Shown piece by piece: positions 1 to 6,616 of a DNA stretch of 7,668 bases. This DNA comes from DASZZV01 sp035544835 (GTDB lineage Bacteria; Acidobacteriota; Thermoanaerobaculia; Gp7-AA8): assembly GCA_035544835.1 (NCBI GenBank), contig DASZZV010000345.1, forward strand, positions 1-7,668, written 5' to 3'. Position numbers and translations under genes: made by a program. Positions within the stretch are counted from its first letter, which is position 1, and the number at the start of each line of letters is the position of its first letter. Below the pieces are notes generated by a model. The model saw only the letters and a list, made by a program, of their open reading frames with translations, did not search any database and was not told where the DNA came from.

Positions 1-36
1 GGACGAAGTCCTGGGATCGGTCATAGCCCGTTTCTT

Positions 37-91
37 GTCGAGCCCCGGAGGGGCGATCGAAGGTCCCTCAATCGCCCCTCCGGGGCTCGAC
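37..91. repeat. REP-like hairpin with perfect 21-bp inverted arms
   Basis: Positions 37-57 and 71-91 are exact reverse complements (21 bp each) around a 13-base loop (58-70). Each arm also contains a small GCCCC-3 nt-GGGGC palindrome (left 43-54 region, right 74-85 region), so the element can fold as one long hairpin or two short ones. A related GCCCCTACGGGGC palindrome lies at 144-156, which suggests one repeat family. There is no T-run after the stem, so it is not a standard intrinsic terminator, although it could end or stabilise a transcript entering from the left. Confidence 0.8.
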
Positions 92-110
92 CTTACTTCC
101 GAGACCCGAC

Positions 111-157
111 AACCCAGCACTTCGTGCTGGGCTATTCTCAAACGCCCCTACGGGGCT
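111..157. repeat. Second part of the hairpin cluster: CCCAGCAC stem-loop plus GCCCC/GGGGC palindrome
   Basis: Positions 113-120 (CCCAGCAC) pair exactly with 124-131 around a TTC triloop. GCCCC at 144-148 pairs with GGGGC at 152-156 around a three-base loop. Together with the 37-91 hairpin they form a tight cluster of palindromes with no coding content. From memory, stem-loops of the form CTTCGTGCTGGGCT followed by CGCCCC(T)CCGGGGC recur between genes in several environmental phyla. This looks like a dispersed repeat family, but copy number needs the whole genome. Confidence 0.65.
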
Positions 158-239
158 AGAGGCTCGTTTTGACCTGCAAGTTCTCTTCGGCCAAAGACTC
201 CTCCAGCCCGCATAAATACTGGCAGTTTCTTAGAAGCCG

Positions 240-319
240 CCGCGGCGAAGGATCTCCAGCGGCAGGATCTGAATTCAGATCGCTATATCTTGAGATCCTT
301 CGCTGCGGCTCAGGATGAC
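240..319. repeat. Nested palindromic dispersed repeat (GATCCTTCGCTGCGGCTCAG type)
   Basis: Positions 240-256 and 292-308 are reverse complements with 16 of 17 matches. Between them, 266-281 is a perfect 16-bp palindrome centred on GAATTC. The right side (294-319) matches 7571-7596 in inverted orientation with 24 of 26 bases, and 308-324 matches 7508-7524 exactly (17 of 17, inverted), so this is a multi-copy element. No transposase gene is present. Possible readings are a MITE-like or REP-like element moved in trans, or a cruciform-forming structural repeat. Confidence 0.75.
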
Positions 320-429
320 AAGCTCGGTAAACCTGCGCGAACACTGGAGGTTCATTAGAAGCGTCGAGCGAGGAATCTGTGCGGTGGCCCTACCCGTTTG
401 GCATACTGCACTATTCGCGCTGATCTTTT

Positions 430-457
430 TTCAATTTTCAATTTTCAATTTTCAATT
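430..457 (+). repeat. Heptanucleotide tandem repeat (TTCAATT)x4
   Basis: Four perfect uninterrupted copies of TTCAATT fill 430-457, preceded by a T-run (426-431). The tract ends two bases before the GAAAGG ribosome-binding site of the kgd-like gene, in its expected 5' leader or core promoter. It is strikingly AT-rich in a GC-rich window. Perfect short tandem repeats of this size can gain or lose units by slipped-strand mispairing, and a change of 7 bp here would alter promoter spacing or leader length. That regulatory effect is inference. Confidence 0.9.
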
Positions 458-459
458 CC

Positions 460-465
460 GAAAGG
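460..465 (+). promoter_or_regulatory. Probable ribosome-binding site of the kgd-like gene (GAAAGG)
   Basis: GAAAGG lies nine bases before the ATG at 475. It is a modest Shine-Dalgarno match but the only purine-rich candidate, and it supports that ATG, which also begins exactly where the conserved N-terminal helix of the family should begin. Confidence 0.5.
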
Positions 466-474
466 CCCTTCTCC

Positions 475-3400
475 ATGTCTGTTGCTTCGTCTTATGGCAC
501 CAACATCGCCTTCATCGAGGAGTTGTTCGAGAAGTACCGCCACGATCCCTCCTCGGTTAGCGCGAGCTGGCGCGAGTTCTTCCAGGATTACGAGGGGAGT
601 CCTGAGCACGACGGAGATGGAGACGGCCCCGAGGCAGTTGCAACTCCTCCTGTTGCTGTCGCGGCGATTCCCGCAGCCGCTGCTGGCGCGGTGTTTCCGA
701 TCGCCCCGGCGCCGGCGAAGGCGGTGGCGAGCGATACCGTCGATCTGATCCCACTTCGGGGAGCAGCATCGAAGATCGTTCAGAACATGGAGGCGTCCCT
801 GACGCTGCCCACGGCAACATCGGTTCGAAACATCCCGGTGAAGGCTCTCGAAGAGAACCGCCGGGTGATCAATCATCACCTATCGATCGTCGGACAATCG
901 AAAGCATCCTTCACGCACGTCATCGCCTGGGCCATCGTGAAGGCGCTCAAGAACTTCCCTCGCCTCAACTCCGCATACACGATGAACGACGGCACGCCGA
1001 CCCGAGTCGATCATCAGGACATCAACCTCGGCGTCGCCGTCGATGTCGAGAAAAAAGACGGATCGCGATCGTTGCTGGTCCCCAATATCAAGCGTGCGCA
1101 GTCGCTCGATTTCGCGCAGTTCCTGAAGGCCTACAACGATCTCGTCAAGAAAGCCCGCACGAATTCGCTGCAGGTGAGTGACTTCGAAGGCACGACCATC
1201 TCCCTCACGAACCCCGGGACCATCGGGACGATCTCTTCGATTCCGCGACTGATGCAGACCCAGGGAGCGATCATCGCCACCGGACAGATCGACTACCCGG
1301 CCGAGTATTCAGCGGCCGACCACGAGGTCCTCGCCGAGCTCGGTGTGTCGAAGGTCATGACCATCACCAGCACCTACGACCACCGCATCATTCAGGGTGC
1401 GGAGTCGGGCGCTTTTCTGGCAAAGATCCACGAGCTGCTCCTCGGTGAAGGGGAGTTTTACGACGCCATCTTCCGCGACCTGCGAATTCCTTACGAGCCG
1501 GTGCGCTGGGGACGCGATCGAAAACGCTCGCTGTTCGGAGCCGGTCAGCAGGAGGATCTGTCCGGTCGCGAGGCCGGCGTGCTGCAGATGCTGAATGCCT
1601 ACCGCGTTCGCGGTCACCTCATCGCCGATCTCGATCCCCTGGAGTACAAAGTCGGCTATCACGCCGAGCTCAATCCCGCTTACTACGGTCTGACCATCTG
1701 GGATCTGGACCGCGAGTTCATCTGCGGCGGCCTTTGTGGCAAACCGACAGCTAGACTGCGTGACATCCTGGAGACTCTTCGCGAAACCTACTGTGGAAAG
1801 TTAGGGCCGGAGTTCATGCACATCCAGGAGCCGTTGCGGAAGAAGTGGCTGCAGGATCGGATGGAGCCGACTCGAAACTCGTTCCCGCTCGACGGCGCCC
1901 TCAAGCGCCGCATCCTGATGAAGCTCAACGATGCCGAGGCCTTCGAGAAGTTTCTCCACACCAAGTTCGTCGGTCACAAGCGCTTCTCGCTGGAGGGCGC
2001 GGAGACGTTGATTCCAATGTTGGATCACCTTCTCAATCTCGCCGTTGGAGACAACGTCGTCGAGGCGGTCGTGGGCATGGCTCATCGTGGCCGGCTCACC
2101 GTGCTGGCCACGACCATCGGAAAGTCTTACGAGAAAATATTCTCGGAGTTCGAGGGTGACATCGACCCCAATACGACCCAGGGATCGGGTGATGTCAAAT
2201 ACCACCTCGGTGCCGAGGGAACGCACGTCGGTCCCGACGGCAGGAAACTGAAACTGACGCTGGCCTCCAATCCCTCTCATCTGGAAGCGGTCGATCCGGT
2301 TGTCGAAGGGATCGCTCGCGCCCGACAGAAGCTGCTGGCCGACTCCTCCCGCAAGTGGATCATCCCCATTCTCATTCACGGTGACGCGGCCTTCGCCGGT
2401 CAGGGTGTCGTCGCCGAGACGCTGAACCTGTCGCAGCTCAACGGCTACAAGACCGGCGGAACCGTGCACATCGTCATCAACAATCAGATTGGATTTACGA
2501 CCGGTCCGGAGTCGGCACGCTCTTCGGTCTACTCGACCGATGTCGCCAAGATGGTCCAGGCGCCGATTTTTCACGTGAACGGCGACGATCCCGAAGCATG
2601 CATTCGAGCCATCCAGCTGGCCTTCGAGTTTCGCCAGGAGTTCAGTCGCGATGTCGTCATCGACATGTTCTGCTATCGCCGGCATGGACATAACGAGGCC
2701 GATGATCCGTCACTGACGCAGCCCAAGATGTACAAACTGATCAAGGATCATCGCTCCGTGAGGAAGCTCTACACCGAAGCGCTCCTTCGTAAGGGTGACC
2801 TGGGGCCGGAAGAAGCTGAGCAGTGGCTCGACAGCTTCCGGAACAAACTGCAGGAAGCGTTCGATCGCACGCACGAACAGACCACTCCCCCATCGCCCAG
2901 CAGACCGCTCTGGACGGACGAGGAAGTCACCGGGATCCAGGACGCCCCGTCACCCGATACAGCGATTACAACTGAGGCCCTCACGACGGTTGGTAAGGCC
3001 GTGGTGAGTCTGCCTGACGGGTTCGGACTTCATCCAAAGCTCAAGCCGATCATCGAGCGCCGCCGCGCCATGGCCGAGGGCAGGGAGAACATCGACTGGG
3101 CTTTCGGCGAGATGATGGCCTTCGGCAGCCTGCTTCTCGACGGCTATCGGGTGCGTCTGAGCGGCCAGGACAGCGGCCGGGGAACCTTCAGTCACCGTCA
3201 CGCCATCCTGTTCGACTTCAACACTGGCCAGGGCTGGGTTTCGCTCAACGTACTTGCTCAGAATCACAAACCTTCTCTCGACCTGTCGCGCCCGCAGCAC
3301 GCGCAGGTACACAACGCCCTGATGATCTCGACGGAAGAGAAGTCGGCTGTACCGGTCAACTTCTCGGTCTACGACTCGCTGTTATCGGAGTACGGTGTGC

Positions 3401-4215
3401 TCGGTTTCGAATACGGCTACTCCGTTGCCGATCCGGGGGCGCTGGTGTTGTGGGAAGCGCAGTTCGGCGACTTCATGAATGGCGCGCAGATCGTTATCGA
3501 TCAGTTCATTTCCAGCGCCGAGGAGAAGTGGAGTCAACATTCCGGACTGGTTCTCCTTCTCCCGCATGGATATGAAGGACAGGGACCGGAGCATTCCAGC
3601 GCGCGACTGGAGAGATTCCTCACTCTGTGCGCAGAAGGCAACATGCAGGTCGTGAATGTCACCACGCCGGCGCAGTACTTTCATCTCCTGCGACGTCAGA
3701 TGAAAAACAATCCGCGCAAGCCGCTGGTGGTGATGACGCCGAAGTCTCTTCTCCGTCATCCCGCGGCGACCTCGACTCTCGATCAACTCGTAAGTGGGCG
3801 CTTCGAGCCGGTCCTCGATGATCCGGCATTTGCCGCGGAAGGATCTGCTCGCGACGCCGTGAAACGCGTCGTATTCGTTTCCGGAAAGCTCTTCTACGAT
3901 CTCAAAGCGGCGCGCGATGCCGCCGGCAACAAACAGGTAGCGCTGCTTCGTCTCGAACAGTTCTACCCATGGCCGAAGATGGCCATCGCCAATGTTCTCT
4001 CCGGCTACCTGAATGCCAAGGAGTTTGTCTGGACGCAGGAAGAGCCGCGCAACATGGGCGGCTGGCATTTCGTCCATGACCGCATGACGTCCATCTCCGG
4101 GCTCAGGGAGCTCGCCTATATCGGTCGTCCCATCAGCGCTTCACCCGCGACGGGCTCACACACGCGTCACGAGGAGCAGCAGAAGGCGATCATGGATGCG
4201 GTTGTAGGGATGTAG
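475..4215 (+). CDS. kgd: Multifunctional 2-oxoglutarate dehydrogenase E1 / E2 succinyltransferase fusion (Kgd/OdhA type)
   Basis: This 1246-residue protein is the 2-oxoglutarate-decarboxylating component of the 2-oxoglutarate dehydrogenase complex (TCA cycle, cytosol). Its order matches actinobacterial Kgd/OdhA (about 1220-1260 residues). Residues 1-40 are the E1o N-terminal helix (LFEKYRHDPSSVSASWREFF). Residues 41-85 are an acidic then Ala/Pro-rich linker. Residues about 100-335 are an E2 acyltransferase catalytic domain, with no lipoyl or subunit-binding domain. Residues about 365-1246 are complete E1o: AHRGR (H537), SNPSHLE (H602), the ThDP/metal motif from GD (636-637) to NN (669-670), and LPHGYEGQGPEHSSARLER (from 1030). 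The E2 motif reads YDHRIIQGA (H303), so the usual HxxxDG aspartate is replaced by Gln; as I recall, mycobacterial Kgd has the same change. Such enzymes borrow the lipoyl domain of pyruvate dehydrogenase E2. In Actinobacteria, GarA/OdhI inhibits them and acetyl-CoA activates them; whether that holds here is unknown. The gene appears intact and monocistronic, with a convergent neighbour downstream. Confidence 0.95.
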   Translation: MSVASSYGTNIAFIEELFEKYRHDPSSVSASWREFFQDYEGSPEHDGDGDGPEAVATPPVAVAAIPAAAAGAVFPIAPAPAKAVASDTVDLIPLRGAASKIVQNMEASLTLPTATSVRNIPVKALEENRRVINHHLSIVGQSKASFTHVIAWAIVKALKNFPRLNSAYTMNDGTPTRVDHQDINLGVAVDVEKKDGSRSLLVPNIKRAQSLDFAQFLKAYNDLVKKARTNSLQVSDFEGTTISLTNPGTIGTISSIPRLMQTQGAIIATGQIDYPAEYSAADHEVLAELGVSKVMTITSTYDHRIIQGAESGAFLAKIHELLLGEGEFYDAIFRDLRIPYEPVRWGRDRKRSLFGAGQQEDLSGREAGVLQMLNAYRVRGHLIADLDPLEYKVGYHAELNPAYYGLTIWDLDREFICGGLCGKPTARLRDILETLRETYCGKLGPEFMHIQEPLRKKWLQDRMEPTRNSFPLDGALKRRILMKLNDAEAFEKFLHTKFVGHKRFSLEGAETLIPMLDHLLNLAVGDNVVEAVVGMAHRGRLTVLATTIGKSYEKIFSEFEGDIDPNTTQGSGDVKYHLGAEGTHVGPDGRKLKLTLASNPSHLEAVDPVVEGIARARQKLLADSSRKWIIPILIHGDAAFAGQGVVAETLNLSQLNGYKTGGTVHIVINNQIGFTTGPESARSSVYSTDVAKMVQAPIFHVNGDDPEACIRAIQLAFEFRQEFSRDVVIDMFCYRRHGHNEADDPSLTQPKMYKLIKDHRSVRKLYTEALLRKGDLGPEEAEQWLDSFRNKLQEAFDRTHEQTTPPSPSRPLWTDEEVTGIQDAPSPDTAITTEALTTVGKAVVSLPDGFGLHPKLKPIIERRRAMAEGRENIDWAFGEMMAFGSLLLDGYRVRLSGQDSGRGTFSHRHAILFDFNTGQGWVSLNVLAQNHKPSLDLSRPQHAQVHNALMISTEEKSAVPVNFSVYDSLLSEYGVLGFEYGYSVADPGALVLWEAQFGDFMNGAQIVIDQFISSAEEKWSQHSGLVLLLPHGYEGQGPEHSSARLERFLTLCAEGNMQVVNVTTPAQYFHLLRRQMKNNPRKPLVVMTPKSLLRHPAATSTLDQLVSGRFEPVLDDPAFAAEGSARDAVKRVVFVSGKLFYDLKAARDAAGNKQVALLRLEQFYPWPKMAIANVLSGYLNAKEFVWTQEEPRNMGGWHFVHDRMTSISGLRELAYIGRPISASPATGSHTRHEEQQKAIMDAVVGM

Positions 4216-4264
4216 GTGAGGAACTCGGGATCAGCGTCGCGTCTGCAGGTTTGCCCCGGGCATC

Positions 4265-4384
4265 TGTGTGGCACAGGCACTCTTGCCTGTGTGCCGCGGC
4301 GTCGAGCCGCGGCGTTCCTGCGACGATTCACAGGGAGGTCGGCCTCGACGGCCGACACACAGGCAAGAGTGCCTGTGCCACACA
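4265..4384. repeat. 120-bp inverted-repeat element with 29-bp perfect arms and inner hairpins, possible bidirectional terminator
   Basis: Positions 4265-4293 and 4356-4384 are perfect reverse complements (29 bp). Each arm is itself a hairpin: CACAGGCA (4272-4279), a CTCT loop, TGCCTGTG (4284-4291), with the mirror copy on the right. Two more hairpins lie between the arms: CCGCGGC/GCCGCGG (4294-4300, 4306-4312, loop GTCGA) and GTCGGCC/GGCCGAC (4338-4344, 4350-4356, loop TCGAC). The element therefore has four local hairpins or one long stem. It begins 50 bases after the kgd-like stop and ends 54 bases before the last base of the convergent DUF1223 gene, an ideal place to separate the two transcripts. 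There is no T-tract, no transposase and no visible target duplication. Confidence 0.85.
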
Positions 4385-4438
4385 AAAGGCCGATCTCGCC
4401 TAACCCGACCCGCGACGAAACCCTGTGAGAAAAGCAGG

Positions 4439-5179
4439 CTACAGCTCTATCACCGCTGCTCCATAAATCTTCAGGGACTTCGGATCCTGTAGAAAGGCCA
4501 CCACGCCGAAAGGGCCTTTCGACCAGGCCGCGTCGATCTGCGGGGCCATCTCGGCGTGATGAGCTCCGACCTCGCCGCGAAACTCATCGGCAACCGACAG
4601 TCTCCGAACCACGAAGTCATTTCTGAGAGTTCGCCCGCCGTTTTCTCCTCTAGCCACGGGCGTGGTGACCGATCGTTGATAGGTAACAAAAATCAATTGC
4701 AGGTTGGCGTCGACTCGCGCGCGGAGCGACACTTCAGCCGTTATCTTTCCTGCGTTGCGAGTCAGCCTGATCGATGTGCTCGACGCGCGCGAGCCTGCCT
4801 CACCGATGACGCGTCGTGCCCGACTCTCATCGGAACCGACCAGTTCCACCGAGCCGTCCACAACGGCCTGCGGCGTGTAGACGTTCGAGCCGAGCTGGCT
4901 CGCGTAACGCTGCTGCCGTTGCGACCATGCAGCCGAGGAAAAGGGATCGGACCAACCGAGATGGTTCCAGTAATCAACGTGAAAACTCAGGGGAATCACA
5001 TTGGGATCCTGTGCAAGACGAATGAGCAGGGCGTCCGCGGGAGGGCAGCTCGAACATCCCTGAGAGGTGAAGAGCTCGACGACCACAGGCGCTTTCGGCG
5101 TCGGAGGCGCCGCTGAGATCCGGCCGCAGGTCATGCTCAGAACAGTTGTCGCCATGGCGATGAAAAGTGTTTGTCGCAT
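4439..5179 (-). CDS. Exported DUF1223 family thioredoxin-fold protein
   Basis: This 246-residue protein begins at the ATG at 5179 (MRQTLFIAMATTVLS). That start gives a compact signal peptide ending near ISAAPP (residues 21-26); an in-frame ATG 18 codons upstream would bury the signal, so I rejected it. The mature part matches DUF1223: VVVELFTSQGCSSCPPAD (residues 32-49) carries a CxxC pair (C42, C45) where thioredoxin-fold proteins have their redox site, followed by FHVDYWNHLGWSDPF (67-80) and YTPQAVVDG (101-109), the position of the cis-proline loop. The C-terminal half is beta-rich. DUF1223 proteins occur in alpha-proteobacteria and other phyla and have no firmly assigned substrate; a periplasmic thiol-redox role is inference from fold, motif and signal peptide. 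The gene is convergent with the kgd-like gene and divergent from the PAS phosphatase gene. I see no strong Shine-Dalgarno sequence. Confidence 0.88.
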   Translation of the reverse strand: MRQTLFIAMATTVLSMTCGRISAAPPTPKAPVVVELFTSQGCSSCPPADALLIRLAQDPNVIPLSFHVDYWNHLGWSDPFSSAAWSQRQQRYASQLGSNVYTPQAVVDGSVELVGSDESRARRVIGEAGSRASSTSIRLTRNAGKITAEVSLRARVDANLQLIFVTYQRSVTTPVARGENGGRTLRNDFVVRRLSVADEFRGEVGAHHAEMAPQIDAAWSKGPFGVVAFLQDPKSLKIYGAAVIEL

Positions 5180-5234
5180 TGTTGAATCTACGAGGGATCT
5201 CCGGTATCCGGTCGTATCGCCGCGGCAGCCCACT

Positions 5235-5240
5235 TATAAT
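5235..5240 (+). promoter_or_regulatory. Candidate -10 box (TATAAT) of the PAS-PP2C gene
   Basis: A perfect TATAAT lies in the 74-bp divergent intergenic region, with 13 bases between it and the ATG at 5254. Transcription would start near 5247, leaving a leader of only about seven bases, and there is no Shine-Dalgarno sequence in that leader, so the mRNA would be effectively leaderless. No good -35 box is visible 16-18 bases upstream (around 5211-5218), which weakens the call or points to an activator or alternative sigma factor. Confidence 0.45.
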
Positions 5241-5253
5241 CACCCATCCGGCC

Positions 5254-6564
5254 ATGAACGAGTTCGACCTCCGGGAGCGCTCCCCTGAAAATACTGAGGC
5301 TGGTGAAACTCCCGCTCAGGACAATCGCTATCGGGAACTGTTTGATGCCGTCCAGGACATCATCTACGTCCGAGACTTCGACGGCGTCATTCTCGACATC
5401 AATGATGCCGGGGCTCGTTTCTTCGGTCGTTCCAGAGATCAGATGATCGGCGCCACTCTTCACAAGACCACCAGCGACAAAGAAGCCCAGAGTCTTCTTT
5501 TTACGAATCAGCATCTCCTCGAGAAAGGCACTGACCGGTCGACCGTCGAGATGCGCAACGCCGACGGAGAGGAGCGAACGCTGGAGTCGACGACGAGCCT
5601 CATGTATGACGCCGCAGGGCGCGTCGTCGGTGTCTACGGGATCATGCGCGATGTCACCGAATCGGTGCTCCTGCAGAAGTCGCTCGAGATCGCCAACGAG
5701 AAATTCGTGACGATCGCCATGATTCTCAACGACGAGAAAAACAAAACTGATGAGGCCTTGCAGGAAGCGCAGATCCAACGGAGCGAGGCGGAGCGTCAGA
5801 GAGTCATCGTCGAGGAAGCTCAAAGTCTTCTGAAGATCGATCACGCCAGGAAAACCGAGGAGCTCGAGGACGCGCGAAGATTCCAACTCTCCCTTCTCCC
5901 TCCGGCCCTGCCCCTGCTCGCCTGTGCGGACATCGCCGTGTGCATGCGCACGGCGACTGAGGTAGGCGGCGACTACTACGATTTCAGTTCGTCGCCGGAC
6001 GGGACGCTGACGATCGCTTTTGGCGATGCCACCGGCCATGGCCTTCGTGCCGGAATTCTTGGAGCTACGGCCAAGAGCTATTTTCAGATGCTGGCATCGC
6101 GCAGCAGCAATCTGGAGCTGATCCACTCGATGAACCTCGGGTTCAAGAGCATCCAGCTGCAGTCCCTCTACATGTCGATACTTCTTCTGAAGCTTCAGGC
6201 GGGGGAAGCGCGAATCGTCAGCGCCGGCATGCCTCCGGTTTTCCTCTTTCACAACGCCACGGAGTCGGTAGAAATGATCGAGCTCAGAGGGTTTCCCCTC
6301 GGTTTGTACGCCAACTGTTCCTACGACGAACACACACTCAGGCTCCAGCCCTCGGACGTTCTCCTTCTGGTGAGCGACGGACTCGTAGAACTCTTCAACG
6401 GACAGGAAGAGTTCGGGTACGATCGGGTGCGCCGGATTCTGGCCTCGTGTACCGGACTGGATGCAGTGACGATCATCGACCGTCTGACGACGGACGCTGA
6501 CGCCTTTCGAGGCGACCGTCCATTGCAGGATGACCTGTCGATCATTGCCATCCGGATGCGATGA
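5254..6564 (+). CDS. PAS domain-containing PP2C (SpoIIE/RsbU-type) serine/threonine phosphatase
   Basis: From the ATG at 5254 the product has 436 residues; the frame stays open upstream to 5167, but those residues resemble nothing in the family and would overlap the divergent gene. Residues about 22-137 are a PAS domain (YRELFDAVQDIIYVRDFDG, then VYGIMRDVTE at the end). Residues about 138-208 are a charged heptad-like coiled coil. Residues about 209-436 are the phosphatase, entered by the family's RRFQLSLLPP sequence. Metal-binding motifs are visible: VGGDYYD (237-243), GDATGHG (257-263), SDGL (374-377) and QDDLS (425-429); the acidic residues needed for two-metal catalysis are present. There is no membrane segment or receiver domain, so the protein is probably cytosolic and senses a ligand or redox state through PAS. 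Relatives dephosphorylate anti-sigma-factor antagonists (STAS proteins) in partner switching; no such partner is encoded here, so the target is unknown. The esterase gene follows 52 bp downstream. Confidence 0.92.
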   Translation: MNEFDLRERSPENTEAGETPAQDNRYRELFDAVQDIIYVRDFDGVILDINDAGARFFGRSRDQMIGATLHKTTSDKEAQSLLFTNQHLLEKGTDRSTVEMRNADGEERTLESTTSLMYDAAGRVVGVYGIMRDVTESVLLQKSLEIANEKFVTIAMILNDEKNKTDEALQEAQIQRSEAERQRVIVEEAQSLLKIDHARKTEELEDARRFQLSLLPPALPLLACADIAVCMRTATEVGGDYYDFSSSPDGTLTIAFGDATGHGLRAGILGATAKSYFQMLASRSSNLELIHSMNLGFKSIQLQSLYMSILLLKLQAGEARIVSAGMPPVFLFHNATESVEMIELRGFPLGLYANCSYDEHTLRLQPSDVLLLVSDGLVELFNGQEEFGYDRVRRILASCTGLDAVTIIDRLTTDADAFRGDRPLQDDLSIIAIRMR

Positions 6565-6600
6565 GCTCGGCGCAAATCCTGCACGAAAGCGGCCAGAAAA

Positions 6601-6607
6601 AAGGAGA
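6601..6607 (+). promoter_or_regulatory. Strong ribosome-binding site (AAGGAGA) that sets the esterase GTG start
   Basis: AAGGAGA, the best Shine-Dalgarno sequence in the window, lies with its AGGAG core 10 bases before the GTG at 6617. It argues against the in-frame ATG at 6530, which lies inside the phosphatase gene and has no such site. Confidence 0.75.
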
Positions 6608-6616
6608 TTCGAAATA

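Larger units (their letters stand above)
1..474. other. Non-coding, repeat-rich region upstream of the kgd-like gene
   Basis: I find no credible gene in these 474 bases. The short open frames here are built from repeat sequence; the one on the minus strand contains the HPEPQRRIS string that arises whenever the dispersed repeat at 294-319 is translated. The region holds a hairpin cluster (37-157), a nested palindromic repeat (240-319) and a heptamer tandem repeat (430-457). The stretch 325-429 shows no repeat and no clear promoter: TTGACC at 169-174 and CATACT at 402-407 resemble promoter boxes, but neither has a partner at the right distance. The promoter of the downstream gene presumably lies here but I cannot place it. 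Confidence 0.75.

Noticed and set aside
37..157. CRISPR array
   Set aside because: The palindromes differ from each other, and there is no regular spacing or repeated unit with unique spacers; no cas gene is present.
167..216. Promoter with TTGACC at 169-174
   Set aside because: No -10-like hexamer lies 16-18 bases downstream; the nearest AT-rich stretch (ATAAATA around 212) is too far away.
156..344. 62-codon minus-strand frame with HPEPQRRIS
   Set aside because: That string is the translation of the dispersed repeat at 294-319 and is a familiar source of false small proteins.
1801..2691. 296-codon open frame on the minus strand inside the kgd-like gene
   Set aside because: It is the complementary shadow of the conserved E1o ThDP region, with no family resemblance or ribosome-binding site.
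3382..4077. 231-codon open frame on the minus strand inside the kgd-like gene
   Set aside because: It lies opposite the conserved C-terminal E1o domain and shows no recognisable motif.
4265..4384. Rho-independent terminator of standard form
   Set aside because: The stems are strong but neither strand shows a following T-run, so termination is possible only by another mode; I kept it as a repeat element.
4167..4428. Small frames on both strands (GTGTLACV..., ARVPVPH...) in the convergent gap
   Set aside because: They are translations of the 29-bp inverted repeats and inner hairpins, not genes.
4556..5116. 186-codon plus-strand frame opposite the DUF1223 gene
   Set aside because: The minus-strand frame has a signal peptide, a CSSC motif and a family match; the plus-strand frame has none of these.
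6530..6616. Upstream start of the esterase at the ATG at 6530
   Set aside because: It would overlap the phosphatase gene by 35 bases, lacks a ribosome-binding site, and adds residues foreign to the family; the GTG at 6617 has AAGGAG at a workable distance.
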